64,000 nucleotides of DNA from Bacteroidales bacterium (GTDB taxonomy: Bacteria; Bacteroidota; Bacteroidia; Bacteroidales; Paludibacteraceae). The stretch is taken from positions 1-64,000 of the forward strand of contig CAAGHA010000135.1 of assembly GCA_900769555.1 (NCBI GenBank), written 5' to 3'. Shown here piece after piece: positions 8,532-17,420 of the stretch (its first letter is position 1; the number at the start of each line of letters is the position of its first letter). The position numbers and the translations under genes are program-made. Under the pieces are notes generated by a model. The model was given only the letters and a program-made list of their open reading frames with translations, had not been told where the DNA came from and made no database searches.

Positions 8532-9641
8532 ATGGCTTTTTATCCTCAACTAATACTTGATGCTTTAAAGCATGTTCGTTACCCAGGAACGGGAGAGGAC
8601 ATTGTTTCTGCGGATATGGTTGATGACAATATTCGCATTGATGGGAATAAAATATCTTTCTCCCTTTTGTTGGAAAAACCCAATGATCCTTTCGCTAAAT
8701 CATTAATTAAGGCTTGCGAACAAGCTATTCTTACCTACGTAGGGGAAGAGGCTGAAATAAAGGGGAATATCGATATTCACTATAAAAATCAACTTCCTCC
8801 TCAACCCGAAAAATTACTTCCACAAGTTAAAAACATTATTGCCGTTTCATCAGGGAAAGGTGGTGTGGGAAAATCAACCGTCTCTTCTAACTTAGCAGTT
8901 GCCCTCGCACAAAAGGGTTACAAAGTGGGATTATTGGATGCTGATATTTTTGGTCCATCCGTTCCCAAAATGTTTGGGTTGGAAGATGCTCGCCCCTACT
9001 TAGAACCAGTAAATGGACGAGAATTGATTCGTCCTGAAGAAAAATATGGTGTAAAGATGCTCTCTATCGGTTTTTTTGTTGATCCTGATAGTGCAGTCCT
9101 TTGGAGAGGTGGTATGGCTAGTAATGCTCTTAAACAACTTCTATCGGATGCAAATTGGGGAGAACTAGATTATTTTGTCGTGGATCTACCTCCAGGCACA
9201 AGTGATATCCATTTGACAATGGTACAATCGGTAGCAATCACAGGGGCTGTCGTGGTAACAACTCCTCAAGAGGTTGCTTTAGCGGATGCAAAAAAAGGAA
9301 TCAGCATGTTCTCCGGTGAGAAGGTTAATGTTCCTATTTTGGGTCTGGTCGAAAATATGTCTTGGTTTACTCCTGCTGAACTTCCGGAAAACAAATATTA
9401 TCTGTTTGGGAAAGAGGGTGGTAAACGTTTGGCAGAAAAGATGGATGTACCTTTGTTAGGACAAATTCCTATCGTTCAAAGTATTTGTGAGGGAGGAGAT
9501 AAAGGTATACCGGTAGCTTGTAATCCCGACTCTATTATGGGAGATGCTTTTGCGAAATTGGCTGATAACGTAATTAGAAGTGTCAATGAAAGAAATCTCA
9601 ATCTTCCGGAGACAAAAAAGGTGGAATTGAAACATAAATAG
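8532..9641 (+). CDS. Mrp/ApbC-type iron-sulfur carrier ATPase
   Basis: P-loop NTPase that delivers Fe-S clusters to target proteins. 369 residues: a MIP18 (DUF59) domain at about 1-80, then the deviant Walker A GKGGVGKST (108-116), the LDADIFGPSVPKMFG segment and the VVDLPPGTSD Walker B. In many Mrp proteins a CPxC pair after VENMS binds the cluster; here the same place reads VENMSWFTPAELPENKYY, without cysteines, so cluster binding, if any, must differ. It follows ddl by 12 bp. Confidence 0.9.
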   Translation: MAFYPQLILDALKHVRYPGTGEDIVSADMVDDNIRIDGNKISFSLLLEKPNDPFAKSLIKACEQAILTYVGEEAEIKGNIDIHYKNQLPPQPEKLLPQVKNIIAVSSGKGGVGKSTVSSNLAVALAQKGYKVGLLDADIFGPSVPKMFGLEDARPYLEPVNGRELIRPEEKYGVKMLSIGFFVDPDSAVLWRGGMASNALKQLLSDANWGELDYFVVDLPPGTSDIHLTMVQSVAITGAVVVTTPQEVALADAKKGISMFSGEKVNVPILGLVENMSWFTPAELPENKYYLFGKEGGKRLAEKMDVPLLGQIPIVQSICEGGDKGIPVACNPDSIMGDAFAKLADNVIRSVNERNLNLPETKKVELKHK

Positions 9642-9842
9642 AGTTTAGCGTTTCTGTAATTTACGATATTTATTTTCAATAAGATGTTGTAAAATTTTAT
9701 TTGCGTAATTTCGGGAGGTTTACTTAAAGATTTTTGTTCTCACTTTTATAGTTAATTGTCTTTAAAGCATAAACGGTAATTTCTTTAAATTTCGATTCTT
9801 GTTTCTAAGTACTATAACATGAATAAATATTTTTTATTAAAA
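9642..9842. repeat. Degenerate repeat copies after mrp
   Basis: Two weak matches to the TTCTATAAATTACGATTTTTGTTTC end of the repeat family: one at about 9652-9677 and one at about 9785-9810 (AAATTTCGATTCTTG then TTTCTAAGT). No gene or terminator was recognised in the gap. Confidence 0.4.
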
Positions 9843-9875
9843 ATTGATAGTAAATCAAATTTATTTTTACCTTTG
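9843..9875 (+). promoter_or_regulatory. Candidate promoter of the rhodanese pair
   Basis: ATTG (9843-9846), 21 bp, then TACCTTTG (9868-9875), an exact TAnnTTTG -7 element, 66 bp upstream of the first rhodanese gene. Confidence 0.5.
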
Positions 9876-9941
9876 CTACGCAGTGTAATTTCGTTTTGAA
9901 CTAATTATTTTTATTAACATATATAATAGGAGATCATTAAC

Positions 9942-10379
9942 ATGAGAAATTTAAAATTAATTTTAACAGTTTTAGCTGTTGCTTTGTGCTTTGGCGCATG
10001 TAAAAAAGGTGGAGAAGCCGAATTAACCGGACACATCAAAATGGGCGTTGAAAACTTTAAAAGTGCCATTGATGGAGAAGCTAATCCTCAAATTCTGGAT
10101 TACCGCTCTGCTGATGAATATAATGCAGGTCACATCCCTGGTGCAATCTCTATGCCGGTTGCAACATCTGATTTGGTAGAGGATTCTCAATACATGAGAA
10201 ATATTCAAAGCCAGTTCTCTACCACAAAAAAATTGTTCATCTACGGAGGTACAGACTCTTGGGGAGTGAACGGAAATGTTTTACCCGGTCTTATTGCAGA
10301 TATTTGGGGTAAAGACAAAACAATCCTTTTAGATGGAGGTTATAACGCTTGGGTGAAAGCAGGTTATCCTACTGAGTAA
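9942..10379 (+). CDS. Rhodanese-fold lipoprotein, catalytic Cys absent (copy 1)
   Basis: 145 residues. A lipoprotein signal ends in CFGAC with Cys20, so it is anchored in a membrane outside the cytoplasm. The rest is a single rhodanese domain: the CH2A motif appears as ILDYRSADEYNAGHIPGAISMP and the C-terminal motif as LLDGGYNAWVKAGYP. The active-site loop, normally starting with Cys, reads IYGGTDSWGVNG, with no Cys, so sulfur transfer in the usual way is unlikely; a binding or sensing role is my inference. A close duplicate follows 23 bp downstream, and a strong terminator lies after it. Confidence 0.85.
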   Translation: MRNLKLILTVLAVALCFGACKKGGEAELTGHIKMGVENFKSAIDGEANPQILDYRSADEYNAGHIPGAISMPVATSDLVEDSQYMRNIQSQFSTTKKLFIYGGTDSWGVNGNVLPGLIADIWGKDKTILLDGGYNAWVKAGYPTE

Positions 10380-10402
10380 GAACAAAGCAAAATTAATTAA
10401 CC

Positions 10403-10840
10403 ATGAAAATAATTAAAGCTTTATTTTTAGTTGCTTTTACAACTTTACTCACCGGGTGTAAGTCGGACCCTGAACCTAATGAGCTTTGTAGTCACCTGAA
10501 ATTAGGGGTCGAGTTGTTTTCTGATGCATTAAGCAAAGAAGCCTCTCCACAGATTTTGGATTATCGCTCAACAGATGATTACAATAAAGGGCACATTCCC
10601 GGAGCTATATCTATGCCGGCAAGTACCACTGATTTAGTTAGAGAATCTGAATACTTCAAAAAAGTGAGAGAACAATTCTCCACATCTAAAAAAATTTTCA
10701 TCTACGGAGGAACAGATTCTTGGGGTGTCAACGGAAATGTTATACCCGGCATAATTGCATGCGACTGGGGTAAAGACAAAACAATCCTTTTAGATGGAGG
10801 ATACAATGCTTGGGTAAAAGCCGGATATCCTACAGAGTAA
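10403..10840 (+). CDS. Rhodanese-fold lipoprotein, catalytic Cys absent (copy 2)
   Basis: 145 residues, the same length as its upstream neighbour and clearly a tandem duplicate: the last 23 residues are identical and 32 bp of DNA around the start of that stretch (from about 10308 and 10770) is unchanged. It has its own lipobox LLTGC (Cys19). The rhodanese loop again lacks Cys (IYGGTDSWGVNG). The N-terminal third differs most (SDPEPNELCSHLKLG), including an extra Cys, so the two mature proteins may have different partners. Function unknown. Confidence 0.85.
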   Translation: MKIIKALFLVAFTTLLTGCKSDPEPNELCSHLKLGVELFSDALSKEASPQILDYRSTDDYNKGHIPGAISMPASTTDLVRESEYFKKVREQFSTSKKIFIYGGTDSWGVNGNVIPGIIACDWGKDKTILLDGGYNAWVKAGYPTE

Positions 10841-10854
10841 TTGCTAAAAAATTG

Positions 10855-10898
10855 TAACAAAAAAGGGTGTATCAAGGTTGATACACCCTTTTTTGTTA
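10855..10898 (+). terminator. Terminator of the rhodanese pair
   Basis: Nearly perfect palindrome: AAAAAAGGGTGTATCA pairs with TGATACACCCTTTTTT at a tight turn, with a T-run on the plus strand. It starts 14 bp after the second rhodanese stop codon. Confidence 0.9.
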
Positions 10899-11186
10899 TG
10901 TCAATTCTCTTCCTTTGATTTGGTTCAAATTCTTCTTGCAATGCTCTTTGTAAATTCCCATACAGTCATTTTGAACATAAGATAATTCCGACATTAAAAC
11001 AATTTATATTAGTGTCCGATAAAAATAATATTTGAGGTAACATCTATAAATTACGATTTTTGTTTCTAAAGGTAGGTTCTATAAATTCATTTCGAGTAAA
11101 TTGTCCAAGGGGGGGGCAAGGAAAATACTGAAGCCTTATTATTAACGGATGGTAATAATTGGGAAAAGCAAATTCATTTCATATAA
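10899..11186. repeat. Gap with repeat copies at 11043-11105
   Basis: Holds two TTCTATAAATT ends in direct order: TCTATAAATTACGATTTTTG (11043-11062), continuing TTTCTAA, then GTTCTATAAATTCATTTCG (11086-11104). The first is the left-end type also seen at 18725 and 40085; the second matches the reverse complement of the right end of the 7287-7478 element, as if an internal part had been lost. A GGGGGGG run follows at 11110. No gene was recognised. Confidence 0.65.
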
Positions 11187-11233
11187 CAAAAAGAGACCTC
11201 GCAACCATTTAATAGAAAGATTGCGAGGTCTCT
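11187..11233 (-). terminator. Terminator of the RND efflux operon
   Basis: On the minus strand AGAGACCTCGCAA (11233-11221) pairs perfectly with TTGCGAGGTCTCT (11204-11192), followed by TTTTTGTT. It lies 85 bp beyond the PII-like gene. Confidence 0.9.
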
Positions 11234-11317
11234 AAACAAGATAGTTTTATAAAAGCAACTTCTTCTGATGGAAATTCCAAAACATTGAAATCATAGACCA
11301 TCACTTAGAAAAGCATC

Positions 11318-11611
11318 TTACACAGTTTGCTCAATATTCCAAACAAATGCCCTAACACCGATGGCTGGATTTCTCATATCCAATTTCTTCACTGCACTTA
11401 AGAGAGTATTCACTTGATTATCCTCTACTACCGTGATAATGGCAGAATTCATTTCCGGCCACGTGTGAGTTCCTCTGTGAGGGTCACCATTAACAGTTCC
11501 TCTTCCTTGAACTTGCTCAAAGAATGTAAAACCACGAATATTCAGTCTGTCTAACATGTATTCTACACGTTCTGTATTCGCTTGATTATAAATTATCAAA
11601 ACTGATTTCAT
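11318..11611 (-). CDS. Small PII-like/DUF3240-like protein of the efflux operon
   Basis: 97 residues, no signal peptide. The opening MKSVLIIYNQANTERVEYML, a central glycine-rich segment (GRGTVNGDPHRGTHTWPE) and a predicted ferredoxin-like layout (beta-alpha-beta twice) resemble PII-type small proteins. It lacks the exact GlnB T-loop and uridylylation site, so it is not GlnB. It lies 15 bp after the RND pump gene and before the operon terminator, so it is co-expressed with the pump. Small PII-like or DUF3240 proteins are known beside some RND pumps; a sensor of pump substrate or state is an inference. Confidence 0.65.
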   Translation of the reverse strand: MKSVLIIYNQANTERVEYMLDRLNIRGFTFFEQVQGRGTVNGDPHRGTHTWPEMNSAIITVVEDNQVNTLLSAVKKLDMRNPAIGVRAFVWNIEQTV

Positions 11612-11626
11612 ACTTTCAATTTAATT

Positions 11627-14600
11627 TTATTCTACAATCTCTTCGTTTCGTAAAGAGGTATCCAATTTATTTTCTGACTTATCTTTGATGTCCATAAAAA
11701 TGAACTGAGATCTAACATCTTTCTCTTTGTCTCTCTCTCCATGTTTAGACATAATTGCATATAAGACTGGAACAACAATTAGAGTAACTAATGTTGAGAA
11801 TAACAATCCTCCAATCACAACAATACCCATCGGAACCCAAATTTCTGATCCATCACTTGTAGAAAGAGCCATCGGCAACATACCCAAGATTGTAGTACAA
11901 GCCGTCATCAATACCGGACGAAGACGAGACTGTCCAGACAAAGCAATTGCCTCATTCAATTCATAACCTCTATCTCTCATCAAATTGATATAGTCAACCA
12001 ACACAATACCATTCTTCACAACAATACCTACCAACATGATTACACCCAATGCTCCAATCATATCCAATGTAGTATCTGTAATAAGCAATGCCAAAACTAC
12101 TCCTGAGAATGCAAATGGAACAGACATCATAATGATGAAAGGTTTTGCGTAAGACTCAAACTGAGAAGCCATTACCACATAAACTAAGATTACAATTAAC
12201 AATAACAATAATCCCATATCACCAAACGACTCTTGCTGATCTTCATAACTACCTCCTAAATCGACAGTAATATCTGAAGGCTTTTCTACCTTCTTAAGTA
12301 CATTCTCAATTTGCAGTGCCAATTCACCCAATGAAATCTCATGAGGAGTAACAGAAACTGTCAAATAACGTTGACGACTCTTTCTTTCAATTTCCGGTGG
12401 ACCCCAATACTCTTCTATCTTAGCCACTTCACTCAATTTCACAAGACCATTTTGCGTTGGAATAGACAAATCCTCTATTGCATCCAAAGAGTTTCTGTTT
12501 TGCTCCTTCAAACGAACCAAGATACTATATTCATCTCCATCCTCCTTTAAGAATCCTGCCAACATTCCGTTCACCCTATTTCTTACAAAAGAAGAAACTG
12601 TTGCTGAGTTTAATCCGTGATAAGCCAATTTCTCTTTGTCAACAGTAATCTTTAATTCCGGACGGTCATCTTCACGACTAATATCAACACTACGAGCATT
12701 AGGAACATCTGCAACAATTGCATTCTTCACAGCTTGCGCATATTTACTTGTTTCGTCAAATGAATAGCCATAGATCTCTACATCAACAGTAGATTCACCA
12801 CCCATACCACCTCCTGATGAGGTTTTTACCAAGTAATCAATAACCTGTGGATACTGCTTAAGCTCCTCACGAATCGCCTCAGCAATGGTCCAAATATCTC
12901 TTTCACGAGTATCCTTTTTATCCGCATTCAAACGCATCTCGATTGTATTATTTTTTGTCGAGCTGAACAACGCAGCCATACCCGCTTCATCATTCGAACC
13001 ACAAGTAGTTGACAAGTTCTTTGTTTCCGGAACAATCGCAAAAATTCGTTTTTCAATCTCTCGTGCAAATTTAGCAGTCTCCTCTACCCTTGTTCCTTGC
13101 GCTAATTCAATTGAGATATTCAAGCGACCACCATCTGTTGTTTGCATAAAGTCAGTACCAATCCAGCCTAACACCAATGGTAACATAGACAAAATAAATA
13201 TACCTACCACAACAAGCATCGTAACAAGTTTGTTGGATAGACATACTCTCAACAAATTCGCATAAACCTCATCAATCTTATCCAATGCTTTAACAACATT
13301 TTTGTCATAAAAATTAGGCTCTCTCTTTTTCTCCACCAATTCGCCCTCGCTATTTACCTCAAATTCTTTTGCTTTCAATATCTTAGAACAAAGCATCGGA
13401 ACCAAAGTAATAGCCACCAAAGTAGAAGTACAAACAACAATTGTTACAATCCATCCTAACTCTTTAAACATAATTCCTGCCATTCCGGACAACATAGTCA
13501 ACGGAACAAACACAGCTACAATAACCAACGTAGTGGCAATAACGGAAATCCACACCTCATTAGTTGCATAAATAGATGCTTCTCTAGGATTCGATCCTCG
13601 TTCAATATGCGTTGTAATATTCTCCAACACCACAATCGCATCATCCACCACCATACCAATAGCAATCGAGAGCGAACATAATGAAATAATATTCAACGAA
13701 CTATCAACAAATAACAAATAAATAAATGCCACCAACAAAGAGATCGGAATGGTTGTTCCAATAATCAAACTTGCACGCCATTTCCCTAAGAAGAATAGAA
13801 TCACCAAAACCACAAAGAACAATGCATAAAGCACCGACTCTTCCAATGAATAAATTGCATTCTTAATGTCTGTTGACGAGTCATAAATCAAATTAATCTC
13901 AATATCAGAAGGTAACGTCTCCTTAATTTTTGCCAATTCCGCATTGATGTCCTTACAGATCTGAACAGTATTGGCTCCCGTTTGTTTAGAAACCATCATA
14001 CGAACAGCATCACGACCATTCATCTTCTCATCCAATGTAAGATCTTTAATGGTATCTTTCACAGTGGCAATATCCCGAACAAAGATCTGTTTCCCATCAG
14101 GAGTTGTTGTAACAACAATATTTTCAATCTCCTTACTATCCAAGTATTCACTACGAACTTGCAATGCATACTGCTCTTTCTCCATCTTAACATTTCCGGA
14201 CGAAAGGTTCAAGTTATTACCTGAAATAGCATTACCAACCGTTTCCAATGATATACTATAACCATCCAATTGGTTTTGGTCGATATCAACATAGACGTAA
14301 CGAATTGGTTCTCCGGACAAAGAGATATTTCCCACTCCACTCACACGGTTCAACTGAGGGATTACCACATCATTCAAAATCTTATCCAATCCTGCATAAC
14401 TCTCCTTAGCCGAGAACGAGAACTGAATAATCGGAGCAGAACTACTATTAAACTTTATAATCAATGGAGTAGAACATCCTTCCGGCAAATTATCCTTTGT
14501 CATATCAACGTATGAACGGATATCATTTACCACCTCATCCAAGTTTTGTCCCCACTCAAATTCCAAAGCCACCAAAGACATATTATCTTTAGAAACAGAG

Positions 14601-14842
14601 GTCATTTCATCCAACCCTTCCAAAGAGTTCAAACTATTTTCAAGTAGTTTCGTTACATTCGTTTCCACCTCCTGAGCATTTGCACCTGCGTAACTTGTCA
14701 TTACTGCTACATAAGGAGGTTCAATTTCCGGCATTTGATCAATAGGTAGTTTGATAAAGGAAAAAATACCCATTATCATTACCGCCACAAAAATCAAAAT
14801 CGTTGTTACCGGTTTATTAATCGCGGATTTATAGATACTCAT
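11627..14842 (-). CDS. RND efflux pump, inner-membrane transporter (HAE1/AcrB family)
   Basis: Proton-driven export of hydrophobic or amphiphilic compounds through a tripartite pump. 1071 residues with the AcrB plan: TM1, periplasmic porter domain, TM2-7, second porter domain, TM8-12. The TM4 proton-relay aspartates are in GMVVDDAIVVLENI and the TM10 lysine in GIVVKNGIVLVDYIN; the HAE1 FxxP-like start reads INKPVTTILIFVAVMIMG. A charged tail of about 40 residues follows TM12. It is 19 bp after its membrane-fusion partner. Substrates cannot be read from the sequence; the conserved DD/K relay argues for proton coupling. Confidence 0.95.
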   Translation of the reverse strand: MSIYKSAINKPVTTILIFVAVMIMGIFSFIKLPIDQMPEIEPPYVAVMTSYAGANAQEVETNVTKLLENSLNSLEGLDEMTSVSKDNMSLVALEFEWGQNLDEVVNDIRSYVDMTKDNLPEGCSTPLIIKFNSSSAPIIQFSFSAKESYAGLDKILNDVVIPQLNRVSGVGNISLSGEPIRYVYVDIDQNQLDGYSISLETVGNAISGNNLNLSSGNVKMEKEQYALQVRSEYLDSKEIENIVVTTTPDGKQIFVRDIATVKDTIKDLTLDEKMNGRDAVRMMVSKQTGANTVQICKDINAELAKIKETLPSDIEINLIYDSSTDIKNAIYSLEESVLYALFFVVLVILFFLGKWRASLIIGTTIPISLLVAFIYLLFVDSSLNIISLCSLSIAIGMVVDDAIVVLENITTHIERGSNPREASIYATNEVWISVIATTLVIVAVFVPLTMLSGMAGIMFKELGWIVTIVVCTSTLVAITLVPMLCSKILKAKEFEVNSEGELVEKKREPNFYDKNVVKALDKIDEVYANLLRVCLSNKLVTMLVVVGIFILSMLPLVLGWIGTDFMQTTDGGRLNISIELAQGTRVEETAKFAREIEKRIFAIVPETKNLSTTCGSNDEAGMAALFSSTKNNTIEMRLNADKKDTRERDIWTIAEAIREELKQYPQVIDYLVKTSSGGGMGGESTVDVEIYGYSFDETSKYAQAVKNAIVADVPNARSVDISREDDRPELKITVDKEKLAYHGLNSATVSSFVRNRVNGMLAGFLKEDGDEYSILVRLKEQNRNSLDAIEDLSIPTQNGLVKLSEVAKIEEYWGPPEIERKSRQRYLTVSVTPHEISLGELALQIENVLKKVEKPSDITVDLGGSYEDQQESFGDMGLLLLLIVILVYVVMASQFESYAKPFIIMMSVPFAFSGVVLALLITDTTLDMIGALGVIMLVGIVVKNGIVLVDYINLMRDRGYELNEAIALSGQSRLRPVLMTACTTILGMLPMALSTSDGSEIWVPMGIVVIGGLLFSTLVTLIVVPVLYAIMSKHGERDKEKDVRSQFIFMDIKDKSENKLDTSLRNEEIVE

Positions 14843-14861
14843 TTCTTTCTTTTTTTAAAGG

Positions 14862-15959
14862 TTATTTTTTGATGGTATCTTTTGCAATAGAATCAACAGC
14901 CAAAGGAGACAATTGCTCTTCTCCAATAATTTCCAAACCAATTCCATCTATTAATCGGCTTTGACCTTCAACCACCAACTCTTTTCCAACAAGATTCTCT
15001 TCAGAAATTATTTCAACTAAGTTATTTGAACGATCTCCCAAAGTCACTGCTACACGTTTTGCAAATCCATCCTCATTAACAAAGATGAAACGTTCATTAG
15101 AACCTGTCAATTTCAATACGGCTTGATACGGAACAAACACAGCTTCGCTTTTTCCTACCGGAATCGTTGTGTGGATATACATTCCCGGACGCAAAAGATT
15201 TGAACCATTAGGGATTCTTACTTTACATTGGAATGTATGCGTTGCAGCATCAATTGTCGGATAAATAGTTTCAATCACAGCCGGGAATTTTTTATCCGGA
15301 TAGATATCTGAAATCAACTCCAAAGACATACCTTTTTTAACTCGAGGGAAATAAGCTTCCGGCACACTGATTAAAGTCTTTAAAACATTAACTTGAGTTA
15401 CAGTTAAGATAGGTCTTGCGGCATTAAACAACTCACCATCTTCAAAGTTCTTTGCAGAAACAACACCGGGGAAAGTAGCCTTGAAGAATGTATTATTTTG
15501 CAAAAATTCTAGATTTTCTTTTGCTTGATCGTATTGAAATTTCACTCCATCATATTGTTGTTGAGTTGTGTTACCACCTGCAATCAATGCCTCCATACGT
15601 TTCATCTCTGTTTCCAGATTAGCAAAAGCCAATTTTGCCTGTTTAAGTTGGGTTTGATCCATTCTAACAAGCAATTCTCCTGTAGAAACACGATCCCCTA
15701 CCTCTTTGTAAATTTTTTCAATGATACCTGTCATAGATGGAGAAACATTCATTGTTTCGTATCCTTCCAAAACAGAAGTACGGTCAATCTTTCTCTCTGT
15801 CAATTGAGAACGGATAGAATCCACTCTTACTTTTTCCTTTTTATTGGCAACTGATTCCGATTCAATCTTACCAATTTTTGATTTGTTTTCGTCACCTCCA
15901 CAAGCAACGGTTACTAGGGCTAAAGCAACGACCCAACCAAATTTAAAAACTTTCTTCAT
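14862..15959 (-). CDS. RND efflux membrane-fusion lipoprotein
   Basis: Periplasmic adaptor linking pump and outer-membrane channel. 365 residues. A lipoprotein signal ends in VTVACGGDE with Cys20. It then shows the split lipoyl/biotinyl domain (GIIEKIYKEVGDRVSTGELLVRMD and later ATFPGVVSAKNFEDGELF), a short alpha-hairpin around LANLETEMKRMEALIAGG, and the beta-barrel region (RVKKGMSLELISDIYPD). It sits 13 bp after the TolC gene and 19 bp before the pump gene. Confidence 0.93.
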   Translation of the reverse strand: MKKVFKFGWVVALALVTVACGGDENKSKIGKIESESVANKKEKVRVDSIRSQLTERKIDRTSVLEGYETMNVSPSMTGIIEKIYKEVGDRVSTGELLVRMDQTQLKQAKLAFANLETEMKRMEALIAGGNTTQQQYDGVKFQYDQAKENLEFLQNNTFFKATFPGVVSAKNFEDGELFNAARPILTVTQVNVLKTLISVPEAYFPRVKKGMSLELISDIYPDKKFPAVIETIYPTIDAATHTFQCKVRIPNGSNLLRPGMYIHTTIPVGKSEAVFVPYQAVLKLTGSNERFIFVNEDGFAKRVAVTLGDRSNNLVEIISEENLVGKELVVEGQSRLIDGIGLEIIGEEQLSPLAVDSIAKDTIKK

Positions 15960-15972
15960 ATTGTTATTTTTT

Positions 15973-17400
15973 TTATTTATTCAAAAGGATTTTTAATTCT
16001 ATATGAGCATTAACCATCTCCAACAAAGAGGTAACGTAATCATTTTGTGCATTCACCAACTCTGTACTTGATGTTGTTACTTGCATACTGGAGGCAACTC
16101 CATATTTGAACTTTTCTGAGTAACTATTGAATACATTTTGCATCACCTCCATGTTATTGGATTGAATTTGGTAATTTTCGTAAGCAGAAGATAGATTGAA
16201 ACGCAATTGCTTATCTTGGATCATCAACCCTTCTTCTGTTTGTTCTAAGGTATTGATAGCTGACGCATAATCACATTTTGCAGCACGCACCCCAGCCCAA
16301 TTAACTCCCGAAGAAAAAATCGGAATAGAAAGTCCAATGTTCACAGTATGAGGTGGTTGCATATCCATTTTTGCCTCATCACCTACATAGACCTTTTTAT
16401 TCAAAACATAAGCTGCAGACAATTGTGGTACGTAACTCATCTTACTGCTTGTAACTTGCTTACGAGCCAATTCAGTTTGTATATTCACCAATTGATAACT
16501 GTAGTTATTGTTCAAATCCAACTCAGTATTCAATAATTGCAAGATTGATTCAAGGTTGACAATATCTTCCAACTTTTGAGTTAAAACAATCGTTGCATTG
16601 GGTTTAGCTCCCATCGAAAGAAGCAATGAATTGTATAGCACCTCTATAGTTCTTTCCAACGTATTAATTCCACTTTTCATTGCAGCAACCTGAATAGCGA
16701 TTTGGTCTGCATCATTTTGCTCCGCAACACCCACTTTAACCGCATTTTGGGTCATCTCCATCAATTTCTCCAAATTTCCTAAATTAGAATTCAACAATGC
16801 CACAGAAGATTGCAATGCAAGGATATTTACGTACGATTTTTCTATATTGGCAGAAATTTCTTGAGCTGTTTTATTGATATTAACCTCTTGCATTCTTTTA
16901 CTCATTTTCGCCAACTGCACTCCTACAATTTGAGCTCCACTAACAGCCATCGCAGCTGTTCCTCCAAAAGAGAAATAGGGAGGCATAGCAATGTTAGTAG
17001 CCGTAGAACCTGCTTCGGACATCTTTTTCATAATTGCTCCGGCAATATCATTCACAATCGGTTTCATCTCTGCAGGTACACTCTCAGGCAATTCCAATTC
17101 TGATTGTTCTGTAGAAGAAGAACCACCACCCATATTCATCGTCATTTCGTATCCACACATATTCGTGTAATCCGCCTTACCACTTATTTGAGGCAACATA
17201 CTTGCGATTGCCTTCCATCTGTTTGCTTCTGCCTTTTGAACTGCAAACGACGCATTTTTGATGTCTCGGTTATGCTCCAAAGCATACGCTTTTGCAGAAT
17301 CTAATGACAACATTAACGTGTCTCCGCCGGCTTGTCCATACGCAAGAGACCCACAAATCATAAGTCCCAATAGGCTTAAACATCTGAACATTTTTTTCAT
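15973..17400 (-). CDS. TolC-family outer-membrane efflux channel
   Basis: Outer-membrane exit duct of the tripartite pump. 475 residues. A signal peptide ends around GSLAYGQA. Two TolC (OEP) repeats with long helical stretches are visible (NINKTAQEISANIEKSYVNIL; LRFNLSSAYENYQIQSNN). Between them and the N-terminus is an unusual Met/Gly/Ser-rich insert with GGGSSSTEQ and a predicted short amphipathic stretch. There is no lipobox, unlike OprM-type channels. Located between the TetR regulator and the membrane-fusion gene. Confidence 0.9.
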   Translation of the reverse strand: MKKMFRCLSLLGLMICGSLAYGQAGGDTLMLSLDSAKAYALEHNRDIKNASFAVQKAEANRWKAIASMLPQISGKADYTNMCGYEMTMNMGGGSSSTEQSELELPESVPAEMKPIVNDIAGAIMKKMSEAGSTATNIAMPPYFSFGGTAAMAVSGAQIVGVQLAKMSKRMQEVNINKTAQEISANIEKSYVNILALQSSVALLNSNLGNLEKLMEMTQNAVKVGVAEQNDADQIAIQVAAMKSGINTLERTIEVLYNSLLLSMGAKPNATIVLTQKLEDIVNLESILQLLNTELDLNNNYSYQLVNIQTELARKQVTSSKMSYVPQLSAAYVLNKKVYVGDEAKMDMQPPHTVNIGLSIPIFSSGVNWAGVRAAKCDYASAINTLEQTEEGLMIQDKQLRFNLSSAYENYQIQSNNMEVMQNVFNSYSEKFKYGVASSMQVTTSSTELVNAQNDYVTSLLEMVNAHIELKILLNK

Positions 17401-17420
17401 TTCCTTAAACTTTTATATTT

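Noticed and set aside
10702..10941. Minus-strand open frame over the second rhodanese gene and its terminator
   Set aside because: It would have to read through a strong terminator palindrome and has no family features.
11018..11040. Possible IS end (GTGTCCGATAAAA)
   Set aside because: Single short word without an inverted partner or transposase remnant; not enough for an insertion-sequence call.
12885..13265. 126-codon plus-strand open frame inside the RND gene
   Set aside because: Antisense shadow of a clear AcrB-type gene; composition follows the opposite strand codon pattern.
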